This document shows, in pieces, positions 23,460 through 31,534 of a stretch of DNA of 36,153 nucleotides. Position 1 is the first letter of the stretch; each line of letters starts with the position of its first letter. Source of the stretch: Alkalibacterium sp046484155 (GTDB lineage: Bacteria > Bacillota > Bacilli > Lactobacillales > Carnobacteriaceae_A). The notes under the pieces are model-generated. The model was not told where the DNA came from. It ran no database searches and saw nothing but the letters and a program-made list of their open reading frames with translations. Both the position numbers and the translations under genes were made by a program. The DNA is taken from positions 1-36,153 of the forward strand of contig NZ_JAWOBT010000039.1 of assembly GCF_046484155.1 (NCBI RefSeq), in the 5' to 3' direction.

Positions 23460-24830
23460 TTAATCGTTCATGATTTCTTCTATTTCACCATACCCGCCTT
23501 TGATATTGACGACATGAGTGAAGCCTCTCTTTTCTAGCGCGCTCAAGGCGATGCTTGAACGCACACCGGATTCACAGTGGACAAAAAGAGGGTCGTTTTC
23601 AGCAAAAGGAATGTCTTCTTTCAAGAGATCGCCCATTAGAACACGTTTTGCTCCTTCTAGATGTCCCTCGGTCCATTCTGATTTATTACGTACATCTAGA
23701 ATATTTAAGCTGTTTTTATTTTTCCGATATAATGCTACAAATTCAGCTGCTTCAATATTAAGAGAGACAGTCAAGTTATCAAGGTTATCCGGACTAGCAT
23801 ATCCCTTGACTTTATCGTAGCCTATGAGTAAAAGCTGGCTACTTGCTTCGTCTGCATCTTCTTTGGAACCGATAAGTGTCAATTCCTTTTCGTAATCCAG
23901 GAACCATCCCGCATAGCTCAGGAAATTATCATTCATCGGAATATTGAGTGTGCCAGACGTATGGTTTGCCTGATAAACTTCTTTAGGCCGTAAGTCGATG
24001 ACCAGTTCTGTAAATCCAGTTGAACTGATGGGATACACCCGGGTATCCGAAGCTCTTGGAATATCGATTTTATTTATTTTTTTCATCTCTGCAAAGTAAT
24101 GGGGTGGCTCTGGCTGTTCCGTTACAAGTTCCTTTTTAAAGGCTTCTTCATCGTTGAACTGAAAAGCCCAGTTATTCTCTTTTTCATATCCAAGCGTGCT
24201 CATCGGGACAGCCCCTAATGATTTACCACAGGCACTCCCGGCGCCGTGCCCCGGCCAGACTTGCAAATAATCGGGAAGCTCTTTGGCTTTCTGTACGGAA
24301 TGATACATATCTTTTGCGCCGGAATCGGTGGTGCCTTCCATCTGCGCGGCGGCCTCGAGCAAGTCCGGACGACCGACATCTCCAACAAACAAGAAATCTC
24401 CGGAGAAGATGCCCATAGGAACAGAAGATCCTCCGCCTTTATCTGTCAACATGAAAGAGATGCTTTCTGGTGTATGTCCAGGGGTATATAAGACTTCCAG
24501 CATAATATTACCGACTTCAATCGACTCTCCTTCTCTGAGGTATACTGTGTCATCAGGCATATTCTGATATTTCCAGTCAGCATTTCCCATATCGGAGACA
24601 TATAGTTTTGCATTTAATTTTCTGTTGACATCACGCAATCCCGAAGCAAAATCAGCATGGATATGTGTTTCTGCACCTTTAGTAATGGTAAATCCTTCCG
24701 CTTCGGCTACTTTTACATAGTCTTCAATATCACGCAGCGGATCGATGATTATAGCTTCACCTGTTTGCTGACAGCCTACTAGGTAAGCCATTTGAGCTAG
24801 TTGTTTATCAAAAAAAGATTTGAAATACAT
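23460..24830 (-). CDS. cstB: CstB-like persulfide dioxygenase-sulfurtransferase (MBL fold plus two rhodanese domains)
   Basis: 456 residues. Residues 1-240: metallo-beta-lactamase fold with iron ligands in THIHADFASG (H56, H58, D60), TPGHT (H119), FSGDFLFVGD (D145) and WPGHGAGSACG (cysteine C201). Residues about 265-345: rhodanese-like domain without active cysteine. Residues about 355-456: rhodanese with C419 in VHCESGVRS. This order is that of S. aureus CstB, which oxidises and transfers persulfide sulfur to detoxify sulfide. Start ATG 24830 has GGGAG upstream. No cstR, sqr or cstA neighbour is in the window, so it is a lone gene; the symbol rests on domain architecture. Confidence 0.87.
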   Translation of the reverse strand: MYFKSFFDKQLAQMAYLVGCQQTGEAIIIDPLRDIEDYVKVAEAEGFTITKGAETHIHADFASGLRDVNRKLNAKLYVSDMGNADWKYQNMPDDTVYLREGESIEVGNIMLEVLYTPGHTPESISFMLTDKGGGSSVPMGIFSGDFLFVGDVGRPDLLEAAAQMEGTTDSGAKDMYHSVQKAKELPDYLQVWPGHGAGSACGKSLGAVPMSTLGYEKENNWAFQFNDEEAFKKELVTEQPEPPHYFAEMKKINKIDIPRASDTRVYPISSTGFTELVIDLRPKEVYQANHTSGTLNIPMNDNFLSYAGWFLDYEKELTLIGSKEDADEASSQLLLIGYDKVKGYASPDNLDNLTVSLNIEAAEFVALYRKNKNSLNILDVRNKSEWTEGHLEGAKRVLMGDLLKEDIPFAENDPLFVHCESGVRSSIALSALEKRGFTHVVNIKGGYGEIEEIMND

Positions 24831-24959
24831 TTACGTCCACTCCCTAAAATTTAACAGTACTCTTGTTATTAATTAGTTTAACATGCATAGGTGGGTCCCT
24901 TTAAGAAAATGCTTATTGACTGGTTCAAGTGTTAATAATCGATTTTTTTACTAGTAGTT

Positions 24960-24968
24960 TGTTAAAAT
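24960..24968 (+). promoter_or_regulatory. Extended -10 for the glycosyltransferase gene
   Basis: TGT-TAAAAT, 25 bases before the ATG; no good -35 seen. Plausible but not strong. Confidence 0.45.
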
Positions 24969-24992
24969 ATACATAAGTATTTAGGAGGAGAG

Positions 24993-25625
24993 ATGATTAT
25001 GATACCTAAGATTATTCATTATGCCTGGTTCGGAGGAAAGGAATTTGGACCGCTTGAAAAAAAATGTTTAGCAAGTTGGAAAAAGTATTGTCCTGATTGG
25101 GAGATTATGAGATGGGACGAATCGAACTTCACTCCCAAAGAGCATGGAAAGTACGCCGAACAAGCTTACGAAAGAGAAGACTATGCATTTGTTTCGGATG
25201 TTGCCCGTCTCTATGCACTCAAAGAATATGGTGGAGTGTATTGTGATACCGATATGGAACTGATAAAACCGATAGATAAATTCCGTAAATTCCCTGCCTT
25301 TTTCAGCTTTGAAATCGAAACGGAAATATCAACAGGTATTATAGGGGCGGAAGCTCATCATCCATTTATTGAAGAGCTGTACAAAGATTATGAAAATAGA
25401 GAGTTTATTTTGCCTGATGGTACACGGGATGATAAAACAAATGTCGATCGAATCACTGAGATAATGATCGAAAGAGGACTGAAACCCAACAATACGCGAC
25501 AAGAAATAGAAAATTGCACTATTTTTCCACGTGAATATTTTTCGCCCAAAGATTATTGGACACGTGAAGTGGATGCGACGCCCAATACACATGGCATTCA
25601 TCAGTTTACCGGTAGCTGGCTATAA
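24993..25625 (+). CDS. Glycosyltransferase with DXD motif (Och1/capsular sugar-transferase type)
   Basis: 210-residue protein beginning PKIIHYAWFGG, followed by CLASWKKYCPDWEIMRWDE, FVSDVARLYALKEYGG and VYCDTDMEL (D85 and D87, the metal-binding DXD). These are the marks of the glycosyltransferase family with the DXD-containing sugar-binding region, seen in capsule and teichoic acid loci and in large clostridial toxins. Donor and acceptor are unknown. Start is ATG 24993 or 24999: AGGAGG (24983-24988) is 4 and 10 bases away, so both are possible. It stands alone, not in a polysaccharide cluster, and ends in a strong terminator. Confidence 0.85.
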   Translation: MIMIPKIIHYAWFGGKEFGPLEKKCLASWKKYCPDWEIMRWDESNFTPKEHGKYAEQAYEREDYAFVSDVARLYALKEYGGVYCDTDMELIKPIDKFRKFPAFFSFEIETEISTGIIGAEAHHPFIEELYKDYENREFILPDGTRDDKTNVDRITEIMIERGLKPNNTRQEIENCTIFPREYFSPKDYWTREVDATPNTHGIHQFTGSWL

Positions 25626-25643
25626 TAATAAGTTAATGCAGTG

Positions 25644-25672
25644 AGCTGGAACATCAATGTTCCAGCTTTTTT
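25644..25672 (+). terminator. Terminator after the glycosyltransferase gene
   Basis: Arms AGCTGGAACAT and ATGTTCCAGCT with CA in the middle, then TTTTTT. Confidence 0.92.
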
Positions 25673-25742
25673 CGTTTATGTACATCCATTATTTTTTAGT
25701 TGTATAATAAAGATGTGCGTCACTTTATGAAGGGATGGTTGT

Positions 25743-27362
25743 ATGAAATTATTTAAAAATGGAAAAATTTACATAGAACGAGAGTCATTTGCTGAGGCGA
25801 TGATTATTGAGGATAACCGTATCATTAAAGTGGGGACCAGCAATGAATGTTTTAACGTCTTTAAAGGAGAGTCTGTCGTCGATCTAAAAGGACAAACGGT
25901 CTTGCCAGGTCTGATCGATTCGCATCTGCATTTTTTAATGACTGCGGAATATCTCAGTTTGCTGCCAATTACAGATGTCAGTTCAATGAAAGAACTTATA
26001 GAGCGTTGTCAAACACATATCGAAGAAAATGAGTTGACGAAAGACTCCGTATTATATACCGAAGGATGGAATCATACAGCCTTCACGGATGAAAAGAGGA
26101 TGCCAAACCGGTTCGATCTGGATCAGGCATCTGCAGAGGTTCCGATCGTTTTAGTGCGTGTAGACAGACATGTCATGAGTTTGAATACAGCCGCTTTAAA
26201 CTATTTCGATATCACAGGTAAAACAACAGTTGCAAATGGCGGAGAGATAATCAAAGATGAGTCTGGTGAACCTACAGGGATCTTAACAGAAAATGCTGTT
26301 GATTTAGTGAAAGCGAAACTTCCTCGTAAAACGAAGGCAGAGAAGAAAGCGTTACTGATCGATACGATGAAATTGGCCAATCAGGTCGGACTCACTTCTG
26401 TGCACACGAATGATGCAAAAGACGAAACGATTGAAGATACATTGAAGCTTTATGAAGAATTAGAGAACGAACAGCTATTGACAATTCGTTTCTACCAGCA
26501 GATATGGTTCAACGATGGCAAATATTTATCGGATTTTTTAAATAGTTCTCATGCCTTTCATCAAGGATCGCGTTGGAACAAAGTTGGTCCGATAAAATTC
26601 TTTATAGATGGTACGCTCGGATCGCGGACAGCTGCTCTGAGAGCCCCTTATTCCGACGATCCAACGACTCGGGGGATGTTGACCAAATCTCAGGAAACGT
26701 TGACGAAAGAAGTCAAATCAGCAGTGGATCATGGTTTTCAAGTGATCGTCCACGGTATCGGAGACCGCGGGATCGAGACGATTTTAAATGCTTATGATGC
26801 CGCATTAAAGGGTCTGCCGAACACGCTGAGACTGGGCATCAATCACATGCAAATCACCGGCCATGACCTCATCGAACGGGTAGCCGATAAAGGTTATTTA
26901 ACCTATGTACAGCCTGTTTTCCTAGATGATGACATGCCGATCATTCATGATCGTATCGGTGAAGAACGCGCAAACACATCCTATCTTTTTCAAACAATGG
27001 CAAAGAAAGGGATCCGTCAGTCGTTTAGCAGTGACGCTCCCATCGTTTCGTTCAATCCTTTTCATAATATTCAATGTGCAGTGACGCGAAATCGGTTAGA
27101 ATTTACAGAGGCTGAACCGTATCTACCAAGTGAGGCAGTAGATATTTATTCAGCAGTAGATGCCTATACTTATGAAGGTGCCTATGCGTCCTTTGAAGAG
27201 TCCGATAAAGGACGGCTAAAAGAAGGCTACTTGGCTGATTTCATCATTCTGGATAAAGACATCTTTACCTGTGAAGCTCGACAAATCAAAACAATAAAAG
27301 TTACAGAGACCTATGTCGATGGGGACTCTGTTTATAGCGTAGGTGAAGCGGATGAAAAATAA
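25743..27362 (+). CDS. Amidohydrolase, YtcJ-like
   Basis: 539-residue metal-dependent hydrolase of the amidohydrolase superfamily. Seen: the HxH metal pair in GLIDSHLHFL (H61, H63), FFIDGTLGSRTAALRAPY, VHGIGDRG with the next histidine, LRLGINHMQ and SFSSDAPIVSFNPF with the metal-binding aspartate. YtcJ and N-substituted formamide deformylase are the nearest named members; substrate unknown. Start ATG 25743 with AAGGGATGG upstream; TATAAT at 25703-25708 may be the -10. The last 11 bases overlap the start of the YitT gene, so they form an operon. Confidence 0.9.
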   Translation: MKLFKNGKIYIERESFAEAMIIEDNRIIKVGTSNECFNVFKGESVVDLKGQTVLPGLIDSHLHFLMTAEYLSLLPITDVSSMKELIERCQTHIEENELTKDSVLYTEGWNHTAFTDEKRMPNRFDLDQASAEVPIVLVRVDRHVMSLNTAALNYFDITGKTTVANGGEIIKDESGEPTGILTENAVDLVKAKLPRKTKAEKKALLIDTMKLANQVGLTSVHTNDAKDETIEDTLKLYEELENEQLLTIRFYQQIWFNDGKYLSDFLNSSHAFHQGSRWNKVGPIKFFIDGTLGSRTAALRAPYSDDPTTRGMLTKSQETLTKEVKSAVDHGFQVIVHGIGDRGIETILNAYDAALKGLPNTLRLGINHMQITGHDLIERVADKGYLTYVQPVFLDDDMPIIHDRIGEERANTSYLFQTMAKKGIRQSFSSDAPIVSFNPFHNIQCAVTRNRLEFTEAEPYLPSEAVDIYSAVDAYTYEGAYASFEESDKGRLKEGYLADFIILDKDIFTCEARQIKTIKVTETYVDGDSVYSVGEADEK

Positions 27363-28254
27363 AATCATGACCAAGACACGTTTAAAGAATTTGGCGCTCA
27401 TTGTCATAGGTTCGCTGCTCTATTCTATCAGTGTCAATGTATTTACTATTCCTAACGGTTTATCCGAGGGTGGTCTGACAGGTTTTTCATTGATTCTATT
27501 TTATGTTTTAAACATTACACCCTCTTATACAATTTTCATTGTCAATATCGTTATATTGGCGATCGGTTACAAGTTTTTGGATAAAAAAACGTTGTATTAC
27601 ACTTTAGTGGCTAACGGAATCATATCGGTGCTTTTACTGGTTGTAACGAGATGGGAGTTCATCCCGGAGACGACCTTATTAGCGCCGATTGGTTCAGGTA
27701 TATTTATGGGTGCCGGGATAGGGTTAATTATGCTGGGGCATGGGACAACTGCCGGCAGTGATATCATTGCCAAATTACTGCATAAGTACGTCGGCATTAA
27801 TGTTCCAACGGGACTGCTCATGATCGATGTCTTCATAGTGGTTCCGAGTGCGTTCGTTATTGGTGCAGAAAATGCATTCTTGACACTGATCAATTTATAC
27901 ATCCAAAGCAAAGTGATAGATTTCATATTAGAAGGGCTGAATCCAAGAAAATCATTCATGATTATATCTGATAAACATTTAGAAATAGCTGAGGCTATTG
28001 AACAACAGCTCGGTAGAGGTATAACGATTTTAGATGGTAAAGGCTATTATACAAAAGAGAAAAAAGAAATTTTATATGTCATTATAAGCCGACGGGAAGT
28101 ACTGCGTATCAAAAGGATCGTAGAAGCGATCGATCCTAATGCATTCGTGACTATTTCACACGTTCAAGAGGTGACGGGAGAAGGGTTCACTTACTTGTCT
28201 GAAGAGGTGAAAGCCGAACGGATCACTCTAGCTGAAAAAGAGTGGAATGATTAG
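27352..28254 (+). CDS. YitT-family membrane protein with DUF2179 domain
   Basis: 300 residues with about five hydrophobic segments in the first 190 (for example LIVIGSLLYSISVNVF and FMGAGIGLIMLGHGTTAGSD) and a soluble C-terminal DUF2179 domain (KSFMIISDKHLEIAEAIEQQ, YVIISRREVLRIKRIVEAID). Function of the family is not firmly known. Start ATG 27352, inside the previous gene, is preferred because AGGTGA lies 5 bases upstream; GTG 27343 is in frame but has no site. Confidence 0.88.
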   Translation: MKNKIMTKTRLKNLALIVIGSLLYSISVNVFTIPNGLSEGGLTGFSLILFYVLNITPSYTIFIVNIVILAIGYKFLDKKTLYYTLVANGIISVLLLVVTRWEFIPETTLLAPIGSGIFMGAGIGLIMLGHGTTAGSDIIAKLLHKYVGINVPTGLLMIDVFIVVPSAFVIGAENAFLTLINLYIQSKVIDFILEGLNPRKSFMIISDKHLEIAEAIEQQLGRGITILDGKGYYTKEKKEILYVIISRREVLRIKRIVEAIDPNAFVTISHVQEVTGEGFTYLSEEVKAERITLAEKEWND

Positions 28255-28264
28255 TCTAGAATGG

Positions 28265-28292
28265 TTGCAATTTAAATTGCTTACTTTATAAT
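28265..28292 (+). promoter_or_regulatory. Promoter of the fetAB-like operon
   Basis: TTGCAA (28265-28270), 16-bp spacer, TATAAT (28287-28292). The -10 lies inside a PerR-type box, and a perfect palindrome (28267-28280) covers the -35 and part of the spacer. Confidence 0.75.
28267..28280. repeat. 14-bp perfect palindrome over the fetAB -35
   Basis: GCAATTTAAATTGC reads the same on both strands. Its centre is about 19.5 bp, close to two helical turns, from the centre of the PerR box. Confidence 0.5.
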
Positions 28293-28300
28293 TATTATAA
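28286..28300. promoter_or_regulatory. PerR box on the fetAB promoter
   Basis: TTATAAT-T-ATTATAA is an exact match to the B. subtilis PerR consensus (TTATAAT-N-ATTATAA). The palindrome extends by two more bases on each side (28284-28302, perfect 9-1-9). It overlaps the -10 box, a repressing position. A Fur-family paralogue could also bind. Confidence 0.8.
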
Positions 28301-28327
28301 AGTGAACAAATGTAAAGGGGAAAGAGA

Positions 28328-28978
28328 ATGGCAGAAAAAATAATAGAAGTCGAGAACGTTAGTTTCAGTGTAGACCAGGAAAAGATTTTGAAGGGTTTGA
28401 ATTTTTCCATAAATAAAGGCGAACGCGTGACGGTTACAGGTCCTTCAGGTGGAGGGAAAAGCACCTTGCTCAAAATCATTGCAAGCATGTTATCCCCCAC
28501 AGAAGGAATTGTCAGCTATAAGGGAAAGAATATTGCTGATATGAACCCAATTGATTACCGGAAAAAAGTTTCTTATTTCTTTCAAAATGCCACATTGTTT
28601 GATCAAACCGTTAGAGATAACTTGTCCTTTCCTTACGAAATACGTAATGAAGAGTTTGATGAGACCAAGAGTGTCACCCTACTTGAGCGAGTGAAATTAA
28701 ATCGGACTTACTTAGATAAAGCCGTAAAAGATTTATCCGGTGGAGAAAAACAACGTATCGCTCTTGTAAGAAATTTATTATATCAACCAGAAGTTATTTT
28801 GCTTGATGAGGTGACAAGTTCACTGGATGCAGAAAATAAAGAGATCATTTATGCCATTTTAGATGAACTAAATGAAGAAGCCGACATGACCATTCTTTCT
28901 GTTACGCATGATGAAAGGGAAATTAATCAGGCGGATCGCATCATTAAAATAATTGATGGAAAGGTGGTCGAAAAATAA
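28328..28978 (+). CDS. fetA: ABC transporter ATPase, FetA-like (YbbL)
   Basis: 216-residue ABC ATPase: P-loop GPSGGGKST (38-46), Q-loop YFFQNATLFDQTV, signature DLSGGEKQRIALVRNLL and ILLDEVTSSLDAENK. The next gene is an UPF0014/FetB permease overlapping by one base (TAATG), so together they form a FetAB-type exporter, in E. coli linked to iron export and peroxide resistance. Start ATG 28328 with AAAGGGGAA upstream. The PerR box on the promoter supports an iron/peroxide role. Symbol assigned from the permease partner. Confidence 0.87.
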   Translation: MAEKIIEVENVSFSVDQEKILKGLNFSINKGERVTVTGPSGGGKSTLLKIIASMLSPTEGIVSYKGKNIADMNPIDYRKKVSYFFQNATLFDQTVRDNLSFPYEIRNEEFDETKSVTLLERVKLNRTYLDKAVKDLSGGEKQRIALVRNLLYQPEVILLDEVTSSLDAENKEIIYAILDELNEEADMTILSVTHDEREINQADRIIKIIDGKVVEK

Positions 28979-29742
28979 TGGGTTCAAATTTAGAAATCAG
29001 TAACTTTTCGCTGCTGTTATCAACAGGATTGATACTTATTGCTGTATTTGTAGCTTACAAAGAAAAATTAGGTTTAGGCAATGATATTTTTATCGCAGCT
29101 GTCAGAGCAGTTATACAACTATTTATCATCGGATTTGTATTGAAGTATGTCATTGAAGTCGATGATTTCTTTCTAACGTTGGTTATGGTCTTGTTTATCG
29201 TTTTCAATGCCGGTTTCAATGCACACAAAAGAAGTCAGGGTATTCCTAATTCCTTGCTTATTTCATTAACGGCTATCGGAGCAGGTACTGCAATAACCTT
29301 AAGTATAATGATCGTTTCGGGAGCAATTGAGTGGATACCATCGCAAATTGTACCTATTACAGGAATGATAGCCAGTAATGCTATGGTTGCAATAGGCTTG
29401 ACCTATCGAGCATTAAACAGTAAATTTACTGATCAGAGACAGCAGGTATTAGAAAAGCTAGCTTTGGGAGCGAATGAAAAGCAAGCGTCAATGAGTATTA
29501 TTCGAGAAAGTGTGAAAACAGGAATGAGTCCTTCTATAGATAGTACTAAGACAGTTGGATTGGTAAGCTTACCTGGCATGATGTCCGGATTGATATTTGC
29601 AGGAGTAGACCCTACAGATGCAATTCGTTATCAAATTGTTGTCATGTTTATGCTGATATCAGTAACAAGTATTGCAAGTTTTATTGCGAGCTATTTAGCG
29701 TACAGAGAATATTATAATGATCGGAATCAGTTGCTGATCTAA
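28978..29742 (+). CDS. fetB: UPF0014 membrane protein, FetB-like permease (YbbM)
   Basis: 254 residues, about seven hydrophobic segments. Family stretches include RAVIQLFIIGFVLKYV, FNAGFNAHKRSQGIP, PITGMIASNAMVAIGLTYRA, LALGANEKQAS and the LVSLPGMMSGLIFAGVDP loop, all typical of UPF0014/ALS3/FetB. Acts with the preceding ATPase; ends in a strong terminator. Confidence 0.9.
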   Translation: MGSNLEISNFSLLLSTGLILIAVFVAYKEKLGLGNDIFIAAVRAVIQLFIIGFVLKYVIEVDDFFLTLVMVLFIVFNAGFNAHKRSQGIPNSLLISLTAIGAGTAITLSIMIVSGAIEWIPSQIVPITGMIASNAMVAIGLTYRALNSKFTDQRQQVLEKLALGANEKQASMSIIRESVKTGMSPSIDSTKTVGLVSLPGMMSGLIFAGVDPTDAIRYQIVVMFMLISVTSIASFIASYLAYREYYNDRNQLLI

Positions 29743-29750
29743 GCAACAGA

Positions 29751-29790
29751 AAAACAACCTCTCCTATTTTCCAAGGAGAGGTTGTTTTTT
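29751..29790 (+). terminator. Terminator of the fetAB-like operon
   Basis: Perfect 14-bp arms AAAACAACCTCTCC / GGAGAGGTTGTTTT, 10-base loop, T-run to 29790. Confidence 0.95.
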
Positions 29791-29847
29791 TATTACACTG
29801 TTACAAGGTATCTCGGATTTGAAATAGTCCCGTAAGAATAAAACAGA

Positions 29848-29853
29848 TATAAT
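29848..29853 (+). promoter_or_regulatory. Possible -10 for the LysM-3D gene
   Basis: TATAAT with no matching -35 at normal spacing. If used, the transcript would carry a leader of roughly 155 bases that includes the nested inverted repeats at 29913-29982. Confidence 0.35.
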
Positions 29854-29912
29854 ACAAACCAACTAAAAGGAAATGACAAAGCATTCAAACCCCTTTTAAT
29901 TTTCGATTCACA

Positions 29913-29982
29913 TGGTAAGATGCATACAGTTGTTCAGGAAAAACTGTTGAACACAAATATAAATCGTCTAGAAACCTTACCA
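29913..29982 (+). promoter_or_regulatory. Possible structured leader RNA before the LysM-3D gene
   Basis: Nested inverted repeats: outer arms TGGTAAG (29913-29919) and CTTACCA (29976-29982), inner arms TGTTCA (29931-29936) and TGAACA (29948-29953). The structure ends about 20 bases before the ribosome binding site. ydaO (c-di-AMP) riboswitches often control such cell-wall genes, but I do not see their conserved motifs here. Confidence 0.35.
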
Positions 29983-30012
29983 GTCGGATGAAACGAAAAG
30001 GGGAATAAGTTA

Positions 30013-31176
30013 ATGACTATTCAGAAAAACACATGGCTTAAAGCAGGATTAACACTATCTGCAGCGGGATTGATGATGCTAACTAACGATACAGAAGCAA
30101 GCGCAAATGAATACAGCAGCTCAAACTGGGTACCACATACGGTGCTTGAGATTGAAGAACAAATTAATGATGCAAAAGCAAATATGGAAAATGAGAACGA
30201 AACATTAGAGTATACCTTCCAATGGGGAGATACACTTTGGGGAGTTTCTCAAGCAACTGACATATCAGTCGATAAACTTGCTAAAGTTAACGATATTGAT
30301 AACCGCAGCTTAATTCATGCCGGTACAACGGTTTATTTAAGTAAGAATTTATCAGTTGTTTCCGTCCAAAATGAGGAAGAAGTTGTAAGCTACGATGTTT
30401 CTACAGAAGAAATAAAGGAAACAGAAACACCCAAAGAAGTAGAAGAAGCTAAAGAAGAAAAACAAATAGCAAAAGCTGAAGAAGCAATAAAAGCTGAAGA
30501 AGCGGCAAAAGCTGAAGAATCAGCAAAAGCTCAAGAAGCAGCAAAAGCTCAAGAAGCAGCAAAAGCTGAAGAAGCAGCAAAAGCTCAAGAAGCAGCAAAA
30601 GCTGAAGAAGCAGTAAAAGCTGAAGAAGCAGCAAAAGCTGAAGAAGCAGCAAAAGCTCAAGAAGCAGTAAAAGCTGAAGAAGCAGCAAAAGCTGAAGAAG
30701 CAGCAAAAGCTCAAGAAGCAGCAAAAGCTCAAGAAGCAGTAAAAGCTGAAGAAGCAGCAAAAGCTGAAGAAGCAGCAAAAGCTGAAGAAGCAGCAAAAAC
30801 TGAAGAAGCAGCAGTACAGGTCAAAGCAACTGAAAATAAAGTTTCAACATCTTCTAACGAGGTGATTCAATCAGAAACAAAAGAAGAGTCAGGTCGTTGG
30901 ATGTCAGTTGAAGCGACTGCATATTCTCGTAATCAAGCAAGTTTAAGTAACTTTACATTTTCTGGAATTGATTTAAGAGAAAATTCTCGGGTTATTGCCG
31001 TCGATCCAAATGTTATTCCATTAGGTTCAAGAATATTTGTACCAGGATATGGTGAATTCATTGCCGGAGACACTGGTGGTGCAATCAATGGTAACCGTAT
31101 TGACATTCACATGGAAGACTTAGAAGCTGCATGGCAGTTTGGCCGTCGTCAACTAGACATCAAAATTCTAAACTAA
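30013..31176 (+). CDS. Secreted LysM - repeat - 3D-domain cell-wall protein
   Basis: 387 residues. Signal peptide at 1-32 (KAGLTLSAAGLMMLT, likely cut near ASA-NE). LysM peptidoglycan-binding domain at 66-110 (FQWGDTLWGVSQATDISVDK). Residues 154-267 are 19 hexapeptide repeats of type KAEEAA/KAQEAA, predicted to be a long charged helix. Residues about 290-387 are a 3D domain with the three aspartates in VIAVDP, GDTGG and NRIDIHM, similar to the double-psi barrel of RlpA/MltA-type lytic transglycosylases. It probably trims peptidoglycan at the cell surface, with the helix as a spacer through the wall. Start ATG 30013, AAAGGGGAA upstream. Confidence 0.9.
   Translation: MTIQKNTWLKAGLTLSAAGLMMLTNDTEASANEYSSSNWVPHTVLEIEEQINDAKANMENENETLEYTFQWGDTLWGVSQATDISVDKLAKVNDIDNRSLIHAGTTVYLSKNLSVVSVQNEEEVVSYDVSTEEIKETETPKEVEEAKEEKQIAKAEEAIKAEEAAKAEESAKAQEAAKAQEAAKAEEAAKAQEAAKAEEAVKAEEAAKAEEAAKAQEAVKAEEAAKAEEAAKAQEAAKAQEAVKAEEAAKAEEAAKAEEAAKTEEAAVQVKATENKVSTSSNEVIQSETKEESGRWMSVEATAYSRNQASLSNFTFSGIDLRENSRVIAVDPNVIPLGSRIFVPGYGEFIAGDTGGAINGNRIDIHMEDLEAAWQFGRRQLDIKILN
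30472..30813 (+). repeat. 19 tandem 18-bp repeats inside the LysM-3D gene
   Basis: Exactly 19 units of 18 bp, nearly all AAAGCT-(G/C)AA-GAA-GCA-G(C/T)A. Differences are mostly GAA/CAA (E/Q) and GCA/GTA (A/V). Unit number keeps the reading frame, so copies can be gained or lost without breaking the protein. Confidence 0.97.
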
Positions 31177-31192
31177 TTAACTTATATAACTT

Positions 31193-31230
31193 CAAACAAG
31201 CATAGGGTCTAAACCTTATGCTTGTTTTTT
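31193..31230 (+). terminator. Terminator of the LysM-3D gene
   Basis: Arms AAACAAGCATAGGG and CCTTATGCTTGTTT with one G-T pair, then a long T-run. Confidence 0.93.
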
Positions 31231-31400
31231 TTTTGTTTAAACCGAACTGTAATAAATACAATAATAGTGACATATCAGTAAGCAAATTGTAAAAGCGTTT
31301 TCTTTTATATCGATTTCTGTTCATGCTAGGGTATGCATAGATAAAGGTTCAATTGTACAGAGGGAGCTACCCTCTAATTAATAATTTAAGGAGATATGAT
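31231..31400. other. Intergenic stretch with possible cre-like site and small hairpin
   Basis: No gene seen. TAAAAGCGTTTTCT at 31290-31303 resembles a CcpA (cre) site with two mismatches to TGWNANCGNTNWCA. AGAGGG-AGCTA-CCCTCT at 31359-31375 is a small hairpin upstream of the ribosome binding site at 31388-31393. No promoter could be assigned with confidence. Confidence 0.3.
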
Positions 31401-31499
31401 ATGAAATAGCTATCCAAGTTCTCAGAAGCGAGTATGAGGGTAGTATCATTGTTAGATGCATTGGGTGATGGAAAAAATCTATATGACGACACGGATTAA
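31401..31499 (+). pseudogene. Possible decayed copy of the small lipoprotein gene
   Basis: A strong AAGGAG site sits 7 bases before ATG-AAA-TAG. If the TAG is read through, 29 further codons stay open to TAA at 31497-31499. Lined up without gaps against the lipoprotein that starts 134 bp downstream, 11 of 32 positions are identical, including MKxL, M12, LL, A-x-GD and a D. The third codon is AAA in the intact gene. Nucleotide similarity is modest, so it may be an old duplicate, or chance. Confidence 0.4.
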
Positions 31500-31534
31500 T
31501 TAAGATCTTAAAAACATAGAAAGGAGGATATAAA

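Noticed and set aside
24885..24905. GGGTCCC core before the cstB-like gene as a CstR/CsoR operator
   Set aside because: Only a 7-bp core palindrome; the longer G/C-tract operator of that family is absent.
29791..30012. ydaO-type c-di-AMP riboswitch before the LysM-3D gene
   Set aside because: Expected from gene type, but I could not find its conserved sequence blocks; only simple nested repeats are visible.
30449..30796. Long minus-strand frame of almost only Leu and Gln opposite the KAEEAA repeats
   Set aside because: It is the mirror of the 18-bp repeats; no ribosome binding site, no sensible protein.
31290..31303. CcpA (cre) site
   Set aside because: Two mismatches at conserved ends and no clear promoter nearby; mentioned only as weak in the intergenic entry.
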